Shown in pieces: positions 10,925 through 19,102 of a DNA stretch of 64,000 nt. The stretch is from Marinihelvus fidelis (GTDB lineage: Bacteria; Pseudomonadota; Gammaproteobacteria; Xanthomonadales; SZUA-36). The translations under genes and the position numbers were made by a program. Numbering within the stretch: position 1 is the first letter of the stretch; every line of letters begins with the position of its first letter. Under the pieces are notes generated by a model. The model saw only the letters and a program-made list of their open reading frames with translations, did no database searches and was not told the origin of the DNA. The stretch spans positions 1-64,000 of the forward strand of contig NZ_VYXP01000002.1 in NCBI RefSeq assembly GCF_008725655.1, in the 5' to 3' direction.

Positions 10925-12853
10925 TCACTCCGGTTGCGGCATTTGCAGCGCATGCGTATCAAGGCCGTTATTCACGCCGTTCTGCTCGACCTTGACCCAG
11001 AAGCCCTCGTAACCATGGATACGGTCTTCGAACGGCGGCGTACCGCCAGCCGTGATGGCGCGGTAATTCTGTCCTGAAGGAATCGTTGAATTGGGGTCGT
11101 AGACATAGAAGGTGCTCGACAGGTCATTGCTTGCATCCGCTTCCGCAAGCGTCACCACGAACCCACTCTGGTTCACATAGCGGATATCGGCCATGCGAAC
11201 AGCGCGCGGGAAAGGCATGTTGATCATCGCCCGGGCAAAATCATCGCCGCCATTCGGGTCGGTGTCTGCATCCGGCAACTCGATGATGACGGACGCCATG
11301 ATGTTGTCGACGAAGGGCGTGTTACCCGCCTGCGCCAGAAGGTAATCAGGGACAGTAAACCCGGTGCAACTGCCAATGGGCGTGTACTTTCCACCATCCG
11401 CTACGGCCAGCCAGATGGAGTACGCCGCATCCGCCGTGGTGAACATGTAGTTATCATCCAGTTGCACATAAGGCGTGGAATCTGTCACGTCTGACGGGTC
11501 GTAAAGATAGATGTCGTAATCAACACCGCCAGAACCAGCGGATGTACCAAGGTATCCGAACACGTTGGCTACCGTCTGACCGACGACATTGCACGGAACG
11601 CTTCGCTGGTAATAGGTGTACGCCGTCTCGGCATAGCCACCAAAACCGGCCGGGTATCGGTAGACGATGGCCCGGTCTTCCGCCGAATTGGCGAAGAAAA
11701 GTGATTCCCTGTCGGCGCGGATGTCGACGCCGATTTCATCAACATTGTCCCCGGCGTAATCCAGTGCCGCAGGAACATTGAATCCTACAAACGTGTAGTC
11801 GTCGTTGACGGGGTCGCGTACTGCCGTGGCCCCGACCAGGCCCGGCAACCTGCGACCATAAAAGCCGACCCCTGCACTTTGCGAAACGTCCCCACCATGA
11901 ATCCCACCAACCGTCTGCGCGAGAACGTCATAGTTTCGACTTGATGCATCGCCCGTGTTTTCCCAGACAAACGCATCGGTGTCGCTGGAAACCATGGCAA
12001 ACGCGGCGGACAGTGAAACCTCCCTGCCCACTGAATCACTGCCGCCCACTGGCAGGATATTGGTCTGTACAAGTCCGCCACCATTGAGGTGGTAGACGAA
12101 CGCTGCACCTTGTGAGTCATCGACCCCGCCTGCCCCTGTGCCCGGCGCACCGACCAAAATGTAGGGGTGATCCACGGTGACCGCGTAGCCCAGCAAATCT
12201 CCCGCAAAGGATCCTTCCCAATCGTCGACCAGCGTCAAGTCGCCTGTCCCCGTGTTATAGCTGTAGACATAGAACTTTCCTGTGTCCGCACCAGCCACGC
12301 CGTCGTGGAACGGCGCTCCGACGACTACCGTGTAGTTGGTGTCGTCGACACGGCTGATTGAAACGCTGGACCCAAACTGCGCCCCGGCCTGGTCATCCGG
12401 CGCCACTTCCATGGCCTGCAGGAAGAAATTAAAGCAATTCAATCCCCCTTCTCGCTCCCAGGCACCCAGGCTAAAGCTGAATAGCGCGATGGCGCCCCGA
12501 TCGGTCGCACCGGAGCCATCACAAAACCCCTGGTCGTCGTAAAGCGGAGTACCGACAACGAATGCCTCACCACTCAATGAACTCGATTGCCCGAATCCGC
12601 CACCCGCACAGGTTCCAGCCAAAATTGAACTGACGGTCTGGTCCAGTTCCCAGAGCATGTTGGAGTAGTTCAGGCGGTAGATCTGTAGCTCACAGGTGGC
12701 CGTGTCGGTAATGACCGCCCACTGTCCGCTGCCTGTGACTGAATCACCGCCAATACCACCGACATTTGTGAATGAATAAGGCGGGTCTGCCTGCACCGCG
12801 GTTGCGTGCATCAGCATGCCGGCGATGGCAATACCCATGAGTGGCCTGAACAT
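10925..12853 (-). CDS. Secreted integrin-like beta-propeller protein
   Basis: A secreted protein of about 642 residues with a signal peptide (IAIAGMLMHATAVQA). Residues about 30-450 contain repeated blocks such as GGFGQSSSLSGEAFVVGTP, AQFGSSVSISR...VVVGAPFHD and LLGYAVTVDHPYILVGAPG. This is the FG-GAP/integrin-alpha pattern that folds as a calcium-binding beta-propeller. The remaining 190 residues are unassigned. The frame begins at 12859 (MHM), but ATG 12853 is an equally likely start. It lies between the Tat-signal protein and a second secreted protein on the same strand. FG-GAP proteins commonly bind ligands extracellularly; no enzymatic motif is visible, so its role is open. Confidence 0.75.
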   Translation of the reverse strand: MFRPLMGIAIAGMLMHATAVQADPPYSFTNVGGIGGDSVTGSGQWAVITDTATCELQIYRLNYSNMLWELDQTVSSILAGTCAGGGFGQSSSLSGEAFVVGTPLYDDQGFCDGSGATDRGAIALFSFSLGAWEREGGLNCFNFFLQAMEVAPDDQAGAQFGSSVSISRVDDTNYTVVVGAPFHDGVAGADTGKFYVYSYNTGTGDLTLVDDWEGSFAGDLLGYAVTVDHPYILVGAPGTGAGGVDDSQGAAFVYHLNGGGLVQTNILPVGGSDSVGREVSLSAAFAMVSSDTDAFVWENTGDASSRNYDVLAQTVGGIHGGDVSQSAGVGFYGRRLPGLVGATAVRDPVNDDYTFVGFNVPAALDYAGDNVDEIGVDIRADRESLFFANSAEDRAIVYRYPAGFGGYAETAYTYYQRSVPCNVVGQTVANVFGYLGTSAGSGGVDYDIYLYDPSDVTDSTPYVQLDDNYMFTTADAAYSIWLAVADGGKYTPIGSCTGFTVPDYLLAQAGNTPFVDNIMASVIIELPDADTDPNGGDDFARAMINMPFPRAVRMADIRYVNQSGFVVTLAEADASNDLSSTFYVYDPNSTIPSGQNYRAITAGGTPPFEDRIHGYEGFWVKVEQNGVNNGLDTHALQMPQPE

Positions 12854-12974
12854 ATGCATTTTCCCGGTGTCTTCCCCGGGGTCGGTCGCCGATCCTGGCG
12901 AGACGCCCCTTTACTGATTCCTGGCGGCCATTCCCCTTGTCCGCCAACGGGGCTGTCCGCCCCGCTAATTAAGT

Positions 12975-13214
12975 CTAGTCGCTATCGCGCTCTTCCAGAT
13001 CCCTCAAAAGCGATTCGTCGTCAGCGGGACTGGTATTCGTTTCCGGCGCGCTGGGCGGCCCATTGAACTGCGCGCTGCCACGACGGGCATGGCCTGCCGC
13101 ACCAAGCGCAACCAGCGCGGGCGCTGTGTAGCTGGCCTTACGTAAAAAGCGCCGGCGGCTACTATCAATCTCCGAGTCCTCTGAGTGCGACCCGGTTTGT
13201 TTGTCGTCGGCCAC
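12975..13214 (-). CDS. Small Tat-signal protein, 79 residues
   Basis: A small protein with a twin-arginine signal: SSRRRFLRKASYTAPALVALG at about residues 18-38, matching the S-R-R-x-F-L-K pattern. A short tail follows (AQFNGPPSAPE... ending in acidic DLEERDSD). After signal removal only about 30 residues would remain, so it is either a secreted peptide or a membrane-held one. The start is GTG at 13214 with a GGGAA upstream. It lies between the HPr-kinase-like gene and the propeller gene on the same strand. I infer, without proof, that it could be the peptide substrate of the PqqD-like/kinase pair. It has no database family that I recognise. Confidence 0.7.
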   Translation of the reverse strand: MADDKQTGSHSEDSEIDSSRRRFLRKASYTAPALVALGAAGHARRGSAQFNGPPSAPETNTSPADDESLLRDLEERDSD

Positions 13215-13308
13215 GAAGTTTCCCGCAAAGTTACTGTCACCCTACTATATCGCAATTATTGTAAGGAAAGCCGCACAACGCCATAGCGATGCGACCACCT
13301 GCTTATCG

Positions 13309-14241
13309 CTATTCGACCTGCAACCAGTTAACGACCGCCGCCCGAACCTCCGGCAGACGGGCGAATGCCCTGTGATAGGTCAGGCTGGCCACTGGAACGC
13401 CGGTTTCGAGGACTTCACCGAAGCGCATCAGTGCCTGTTCGCTACTTTGTGACGTTGACGGATCCAGCGCCAGTGATTCGTGCAACAAGGCCATCAGGGC
13501 CTCGGCGCCTGTTAATCGGTCTATATGACAGCCTTCATTCTCGACGTCTTCGCCGGTCAACACGAATAGCGCCGACAATCGCTGTGAGTTTGACTCGCAG
13601 GTTTCGTGGAAAACGGCCTGCTTTTTTACTGTCCCCGAATGGACCGACGAATATCGGCTGGTGAGGCCTGGCGTACCGGGCCACAGCCGCAGCCCCGGGT
13701 AAGCGCCAATGGCTTGAACGGATTTCTCTATGGGATCCGCCTTGAGCATGATGCAGTCATCGGCCAGGACCAGCGCGCCATTCTCAGCAAACGACGCTGC
13801 GAGCGTCGATTTGCCGACCCCGGACTTACCCAGAAAGCCAACCGCACCCACATCGGGCAGCCATACTGCGCTTGCGTGCAACAGCGCACACCCCTGCGAC
13901 GCAAGCCACCGGGGAATGACCTGGTTCAGCAGCAGGTGGCGCAACAACGCGTCCTGGCAACGCTGGGTGGGAATGCAGAAAATATCGGCCTGGCGGGTGA
14001 TGACAAACGATGCAATGTCGGGATACTCGAACAGCACTTCGTCTCCAGACCTTGCCACCTGGCAGATCACCGGCTGGCCAGGATGACGCCACTGGAATGC
14101 AAGATCGAACCCGGCAGCGTCAAACCCGGATGGCGCACCCATGCGGACGCTTAAAGAAGGTGCCCCCGGGGCCGACGCCGCAGGAAGTTCGGGCAGCGGC
14201 AATTCACTCGTAAGCGGTGTGTCGAATATACGGTACTGCAA
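13309..14241 (-). CDS. HPr kinase-like ATP-binding protein (HprK-related kinase A type)
   Basis: A 310-residue protein related to the C-terminal kinase domain of HPr kinase/phosphorylase. Walker A is GKSGVGKST at residues 138-146, preceded by the typical LLHASAVWL strand (about 120-128) and followed by LADDCIML (about 159-166), where HprK has metal-binding acidic residues. The N-terminal 110 residues do not resemble the HprK sugar-binding domain. It starts 5 bp after the PqqD-like gene, so the two are translated together. HprK-like kinases beside PqqD-like proteins recur in proteobacteria as an uncharacterised set, and a distant relative phosphorylates the C-terminal serine of a lasso peptide. 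The substrate here is unknown. Confidence 0.85.
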   Translation of the reverse strand: MQYRIFDTPLTSELPLPELPAASAPGAPSLSVRMGAPSGFDAAGFDLAFQWRHPGQPVICQVARSGDEVLFEYPDIASFVITRQADIFCIPTQRCQDALLRHLLLNQVIPRWLASQGCALLHASAVWLPDVGAVGFLGKSGVGKSTLAASFAENGALVLADDCIMLKADPIEKSVQAIGAYPGLRLWPGTPGLTSRYSSVHSGTVKKQAVFHETCESNSQRLSALFVLTGEDVENEGCHIDRLTGAEALMALLHESLALDPSTSQSSEQALMRFGEVLETGVPVASLTYHRAFARLPEVRAAVVNWLQVE

Positions 14242-14246
14242 ACCGG

Positions 14247-14531
14247 TCAGTCCCGGGCAAGCAGCAATGCTTTGGCCGTCAAGTCTTCCAGCAAACGAGC
14301 GATATCGGCTTCGAGTTGCTGCCGACCTACATCAAACACATCGAACAGGCTGTCGAGCGCCTCGGCAACCGTTACCCCTGTTTCGAGTAAGGCCCAGAAA
14401 CGCGCGCCGACGGGATCAAGCCCGTAATACTCGCCCTCGGCCAGGTCGAGAATGACCAGTTCATCATGTACGGACTGTGTGCGCACTGTCGGCGCAACAC
14501 CGTACCGGGCCGTTAGATTGAGAGAGTTCAT
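14247..14531 (-). CDS. PqqD-like peptide-carrier protein
   Basis: A 94-residue protein with the PqqD fold pattern: two N-terminal strands (LVILDLAEGEYYGLD), then G-x-x-F-W-x-L-L-E (GARFWALLETG) and a helical C-terminus. PqqD-family proteins bind ribosomally made precursor peptides and present them to modifying enzymes. It is the first gene of the minus-strand set (PqqD-like, HprK-like, Tat-signal protein, propeller, secreted protein), and its 5' end faces the nucleotidyltransferase-like gene across an 81-93 bp divergent promoter region. No radical-SAM or lasso enzymes accompany it, so the peptide it would serve is not known. Confidence 0.85.
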   Translation of the reverse strand: MNSLNLTARYGVAPTVRTQSVHDELVILDLAEGEYYGLDPVGARFWALLETGVTVAEALDSLFDVFDVGRQQLEADIARLLEDLTAKALLLARD

Positions 14532-14624
14532 TCGCAGAGTCTATTCAAGTTATCGCCATCGGGACAGGTGCATATTCAGGCTAGAATCCGCCATTGAACT
14601 GATGTCAGCCTATTGAAGACCGCT

Positions 14625-15722
14625 ATGCCGCCCGATGCAAAAACGACCAGAATGCCAAGCGATGCCTGGGGCGCTATTGCCTCGGCGATCGCAGCGGCAC
14701 CGGGTCGCACATCTGCAGATGGGCAGCCAGTGGAACTCGCGCACATCGACAGCCCGGAACTGGTGTTCTTCGCGATACACCAGGGCGTCGCCGCCCTGCT
14801 TGACCAACGCCTTGCTGATGATGCCGCTACCGGCTTGAGTGAGAATTCCCGGCGGGCGCTGAGGGACGAAGCCCGACGCGACGCCGCGATGGACCTGGCC
14901 CTGAACGACACGCTGCAGAAATGTTGGCAGATACTCAAGAACAATGGCATCGACGCCCTGTTACTTAAGGGCGCCGCCCTTGCACGCACCGTTTACCCGC
15001 ATTCGCGGTTGCGTCCGCGTTGCGATACCGACATCTGGGTTCGACAAAGTGACGCACCCCGGTTAATTGGCACCTTTCGAGACGCGGGTTACACACTGGT
15101 CAATGATGACCTTGAAACCCGGTCACGGAAACAGTTCCAGGCCACCAGGGAACAGTTCCAGGGTGCGGCTTTGTGGTTTGACGTCCATCATCGGCTAAGC
15201 AATCGCCTGCATTTCATGGACGCCCTGGACTTTGATGACTGCCTGGGCAGCGCTGTTCCGGTCACAAATCCAGAACAACCACCGTTCGACGGTACCGGGA
15301 CCATCGCCGGGCAACGGATGGTTACCCTGTCCGATCCGAAGCAATTGTTACACCTTTGTATCCATCGGATCGCCCATGGCCGAAACCGTGAAAGCCAGCG
15401 GTTAATCTGGCTTTATGACATTCACCTTCTCTTTGGGCAGATGTCATCGACAGGCCGCGAAGGCTTCTTGGAACTGGCATTATCAAGGGGCCTGGGGTGC
15501 ATTTGCGGCGATGCCTTGCAGGCCTGCCAGGACGCTTTCGGCCTGGAAATCAACGCTATGTACCTCGATGCGCTGACCGCGAGGCGTAAACAGGAACCCA
15601 CGGCACGCCTGGCTAATGCATCGCCCTGGCGATGGGCCTGGGCCGACTTCAGCGGACAGAGCGGCTGGCGAGCGAAGTGGCAGTTCCTGGCCGAAGTGGC
15701 CCACAACCGCCTGCGCCGCTAG
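14625..15722 (+). CDS. Nucleotidyltransferase-like protein (NTP_transf_5 type)
   Basis: A 365-residue protein from ATG 14625 (a TTG at 14613 is in frame). The core LLLKGAALA (about 112-120) followed by RPRCDTDIWV places two Asp residues in the D-x-D position of the MNT-like fold, as in the NTP_transf_5 family. A helical region with HxxxH character follows (LCIHRIAHGR). Families of this kind sit next to HprK-like and PqqD-like genes and in polysaccharide loci; the nucleotide and acceptor are unknown. It is divergent from the PqqD-like gene and its stop abuts the stop of the next glycosyltransferase. Confidence 0.8.
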   Translation: MPPDAKTTRMPSDAWGAIASAIAAAPGRTSADGQPVELAHIDSPELVFFAIHQGVAALLDQRLADDAATGLSENSRRALRDEARRDAAMDLALNDTLQKCWQILKNNGIDALLLKGAALARTVYPHSRLRPRCDTDIWVRQSDAPRLIGTFRDAGYTLVNDDLETRSRKQFQATREQFQGAALWFDVHHRLSNRLHFMDALDFDDCLGSAVPVTNPEQPPFDGTGTIAGQRMVTLSDPKQLLHLCIHRIAHGRNRESQRLIWLYDIHLLFGQMSSTGREGFLELALSRGLGCICGDALQACQDAFGLEINAMYLDALTARRKQEPTARLANASPWRWAWADFSGQSGWRAKWQFLAEVAHNRLRR

Positions 15723-16850
15723 CTAGGCTGTAGAAAGGTCAGCATAGATCGCAAGCGTGTCATCGATGACCCGCGTATGCGTAAACCCCGCTTCGATGAT
15801 CGCCCTGCCCCGCTGTCCGTATTGACGACGCAATTCCGGATTCCCGGCCAGTTTCTGCAGGCAATCAGCCAGCGGCTCGACCGCACCCGGCGCAACGAGA
15901 AAGCCGCTTTCACCATCTTCAACCACGCCCCGGCAGCCCGGTATGTCGGTGGCGACAACCGGCAACCCACAAGCCGCGGCCTCCAGCAAAATTTTTGGCG
16001 TCCCTTCCCGGTAGGACGGCAACGCCACGACATCCACCTGCGCCAGCAACCCGGGCATGTCCTCAACATGCCCCAACAGCTTTACTCCAGGACGCCTGGA
16101 CCAACCCTCCACCTCTGAGCGGGAAAAGCTGCTGGGATTGGGCGGATATGGCTCACCGGCAATCCACAGCTTCGCGTCCACAAGGCCCTGGCGCACAAGC
16201 GCAAACGCCGCGAGCAATTCCTCCAGCCCCTTCTCCCGAAGCAGCCGCGACGCGAACAAAATCCGAATCTCGCTATCTTCACGAACCTCACTCCGCGGCA
16301 AAAATCTTTTCGTATCGACACCCGACCCTCGAACAAGCCGGGACTGCTCCGACGACACAACGCCCAACGCGACAAGCTCGTCACGATCGGCCTCATTCTG
16401 AAACACCACCGCAGTCCCCGGCCGCCGCAACTCGCGCCGAAACAGCCACTTCAAAGCCGGCCGCGCTGCCCTGGCTTTCGCGCTGTTAGAAGTAAACGCA
16501 TGACCCAACCCTGTCAAAGCCGCCACCTTGAACGGCACTCGGCAACGCCGTGCAGCAATACTACCCAGCAATACGCACACCGGCGTAAACAGGTGCACCA
16601 GCTCCGGCCGCAACGCCCGGTATGCCGCCGTGATCTCCTTCAACGCACGGCGGTTCCCCATCAGCGAAAACCCGGCCGCCGGCGCGGTGAACGTCCGAAC
16701 CCGAAACCCCTCGTCCCGCAGCTTTTCGACATATGATCCAGGCGGGCAGACCATGCTGACCTGGTGTCCCGCCTGGCGTGCGGCGCGCGCCAGGTCGAGG
16801 CGGAAGTTGTAGAGGTACCAGTCGGTGTTGGCGGTTAGGGTGATGTGCAT
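15723..16850 (-). CDS. GT4 family glycosyltransferase
   Basis: A 375-residue retaining glycosyltransferase of the GT-B fold. The N-terminal domain starts HITLTANTDWYLYNFR, and the C-terminal domain ends with the nucleotide-sugar E-x7-E motif (REGTPKILLEAAACGLPVV). No signal peptide is seen, so it acts on the cytoplasmic membrane face, adding a sugar to the lipid-linked repeat unit. It resembles GT4 enzymes of O-antigen loci, but donor and acceptor cannot be read from the sequence. It lies 18 bp past the EpsG-like polymerase on the same strand and is the last gene of the long EPS operon. Confidence 0.9.
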   Translation of the reverse strand: MHITLTANTDWYLYNFRLDLARAARQAGHQVSMVCPPGSYVEKLRDEGFRVRTFTAPAAGFSLMGNRRALKEITAAYRALRPELVHLFTPVCVLLGSIAARRCRVPFKVAALTGLGHAFTSNSAKARAARPALKWLFRRELRRPGTAVVFQNEADRDELVALGVVSSEQSRLVRGSGVDTKRFLPRSEVREDSEIRILFASRLLREKGLEELLAAFALVRQGLVDAKLWIAGEPYPPNPSSFSRSEVEGWSRRPGVKLLGHVEDMPGLLAQVDVVALPSYREGTPKILLEAAACGLPVVATDIPGCRGVVEDGESGFLVAPGAVEPLADCLQKLAGNPELRRQYGQRGRAIIEAGFTHTRVIDDTLAIYADLSTA

Positions 16851-16868
16851 GTGAGAATTGCCAGGCGG

Positions 16869-17915
16869 TTAACCGCCAAGCAGGATGCTCCTGTAAGGCA
16901 ACCAAGCGTATGCATGCTGGGCAAAATTCAACCAGACAAACTGAACCAATGCGTAACCAGCAACGACAATGACTCCAATCATTGTCTTGTTCCGTTGGAG
17001 GCCAGATACCAGCGGAAAGTGCGAAAACACCACGATTTGCAACGGGATAAGGTACAGAGAAACCCTGTCTACAGCCGTCGTTGCAAACGGAACGAGTAGC
17101 ATACAAATGACAGCGGCGACCGACATCACTCGCCATACCCCTGGAAGCGCCATCGTGTTCCGAAATGACTTCCAGTAAATCAGCATGATCATGGCTGGCA
17201 CAAAATTCATCAGCGTCCTGACATACGCGCCTTCAGACACAAACCCTACGTCAGAGACATAGGTTCGCCAAAGATGTTCGCTGTCTTCCGCAAGCATGGC
17301 ATCCCATAGACCCCAAGCAGCCAACGCCACCGACAGAAACCGGAAAGCCCTGCCTCGCCCATCTACGAATATTCCAAGGGGGATAAGGAGCACGGCGGTG
17401 CGATGAAATGTGGCCGCGAGTGCAATCAGCAGAAGGTACCGATAGAAGCGGCCTTCCCCCAAGCATGCCAGTGCCCAGAGAATCAGACCAAGCGCCACCC
17501 CCTGCCGTGTATATCCCATGGCAACGACGATCACCGCATACGGAATCGCGACGATCACGGCAAGCCAGGGATAAGGCTGGGACCTGCAGAACCGCCACAG
17601 CCCAATCGTGAACAGGACGGCACAAATCACATTAACGACCACGATGTTCCCACCGAGCTTACCCACAACCCAGTTGGTCATCGTGTATCCCGGGTCGCTG
17701 CCAATTTCACTCAATTGGCCAAAATTCGCGTGCGAAATCGTCCTGAAGATGAACTCATAAGTGACCCAGTCACCGCCGACGAAATAGCGCGTACCGATAA
17801 ACAGCGCGATCACGACAGCGAATCCATACCAGATACCCGGAGTGGGCCTCAGCGCCTGGCTTCGAGAAAGCGCCAGAAATGCCGGTATGCAAAAAAGCGC
17901 CCAGTAAGCCGCCAT
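16869..17915 (-). CDS. EpsG-type polysaccharide polymerase
   Basis: A 348-residue polytopic membrane protein with roughly ten hydrophobic segments. It has the EpsG-like feature of a conserved loop after the second segment (GTRYFVGGDWVTYEFIF), and a basic/aromatic cytoplasmic loop near the middle. EpsG proteins are Wzy-like polymerases that join repeat units on the periplasmic face. GGAGG precedes the ATG at a good distance. It lies between two glycosyltransferases on the same strand. A second ligase/polymerase candidate is at 35239-36630; which of the two polymerises this glycan is not decidable. Confidence 0.8.
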   Translation of the reverse strand: MAAYWALFCIPAFLALSRSQALRPTPGIWYGFAVVIALFIGTRYFVGGDWVTYEFIFRTISHANFGQLSEIGSDPGYTMTNWVVGKLGGNIVVVNVICAVLFTIGLWRFCRSQPYPWLAVIVAIPYAVIVVAMGYTRQGVALGLILWALACLGEGRFYRYLLLIALAATFHRTAVLLIPLGIFVDGRGRAFRFLSVALAAWGLWDAMLAEDSEHLWRTYVSDVGFVSEGAYVRTLMNFVPAMIMLIYWKSFRNTMALPGVWRVMSVAAVICMLLVPFATTAVDRVSLYLIPLQIVVFSHFPLVSGLQRNKTMIGVIVVAGYALVQFVWLNFAQHAYAWLPYRSILLGG

Positions 17916-17934
17916 TAGCTGGCCTCCACGGCAA

Positions 17935-19014
17935 TCAACTTTCTGTTTTTCCAGTCACGGCGTGCCGAAGCAGTGCGCATTGGACCACCGAGGAATACCG
18001 CCGCACGGCCACATCTCGCGCCTTGGCGGACATTTCTGCTCGCACACCCTCGTTCTCTATCACCTGAATTAACTTTTCTTCCCACTCCGTCTCGGTAGCG
18101 CACAAGAACCCCGTGACACCATCTTCGACAATATCTCGATTGGCACCCACGTCGGAAACAACGGGTACTACGCCACTGGCCATGTATTGAATAGCCTTGA
18201 AGCCGCATTTCCCTTTCGTCCAGGCGTTGTCATCCAGGGGCATGACGCCGACCCAGGCCCCTCGCAAAGCAACATGCTCGGTCGCTTCTGACCACGGGAT
18301 GCATTCGAAATCCAGCTCGGCTGACTCGGGAAACACATCGGAAATGACTTTCAGTTTAGCCCCGGTCCGCTCGATGACCTTTTCAAGCACGGGTAACAGT
18401 CTTTCAAGATACTCGAGGGTGGAAAATGAGCCGGTCCAAACGATGGTTGGCTCGCGCGTTTCGATGCCCGGGAGAAATCTGTGATGCACTTCGACTGTCG
18501 TTGGTATCACCGTTGTCGAAGCATTGAGTGCCGATGCGTAGTCGGCGAGGTACTGGTTACCCACAATGACGGCGTTCGCTTTTTTGCAGCTTTTTGTCAC
18601 TCTCGATCCAGTCGTAAGCCGATGCCTCAAGGCACCGATCCCCGGCCCCTTCAACCAGATTGCGTCATCAAACTCGTATACCTGGCGGCTTTTGCAACGC
18701 CAGGTGACGTACCGTTCGAATACAGTCAAAGCGGTGGGTGTGGAAGCCCGGTATAACCACAACACTTCATGACGGGGTGGCCGGACCAGCAACCCTATCC
18801 GTTTCGCCATTCCCCACAGAATCTGCAGCCCTTTCTTGAACACGCCGCCTTTTCGATATGAGAGATAGGCATTCCGGGTAAAGAACGGCAAAAACTCGAG
18901 CTTGTATCCAGCCTGCATAAAACAGTCCCGGTACTGCTCAACCCGATATCGGATGCCTGCCGTCGTACCAAGTGGATAGACACTGAGCACCAGTATTTTT
19001 TTCACGTCGGCCAA
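17935..19014 (-). CDS. GT4-like glycosyltransferase
   Basis: A 359-residue GT-B glycosyltransferase. It starts ILVLSVYPLGTTAGIRYRVEQY and carries, in the C-terminal half, the EATEHVALRGAWVGVMPLDD region and the GFKAIQYMASGVVPVVSDVG donor-binding loop. The usual second Glu region is weaker than in its neighbours. It starts divergently from the CapK-like gene and runs with the EpsG-like gene 19 bp downstream. Its exact sugar specificity is unknown. It is probably part of the same polysaccharide pathway as the other glycosyltransferases here. Confidence 0.85.
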   Translation of the reverse strand: MADVKKILVLSVYPLGTTAGIRYRVEQYRDCFMQAGYKLEFLPFFTRNAYLSYRKGGVFKKGLQILWGMAKRIGLLVRPPRHEVLWLYRASTPTALTVFERYVTWRCKSRQVYEFDDAIWLKGPGIGALRHRLTTGSRVTKSCKKANAVIVGNQYLADYASALNASTTVIPTTVEVHHRFLPGIETREPTIVWTGSFSTLEYLERLLPVLEKVIERTGAKLKVISDVFPESAELDFECIPWSEATEHVALRGAWVGVMPLDDNAWTKGKCGFKAIQYMASGVVPVVSDVGANRDIVEDGVTGFLCATETEWEEKLIQVIENEGVRAEMSAKARDVAVRRYSSVVQCALLRHAVTGKTES

Positions 19015-19102
19015 TTCGGGTGGATATCACTTGATGTCATTAGCAGTCGGTATACTTCATCAACCCCGCGGCGGACACGGACTTCTCGGAGTCAACCATC
19101 GA

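Noticed and set aside
12975-14531. Lasso-peptide biosynthetic cluster
   Set aside because: PqqD-like and kinase-like genes are present, but there is no asparagine-synthetase-like cyclase, no transglutaminase-like protease and no ABC exporter.
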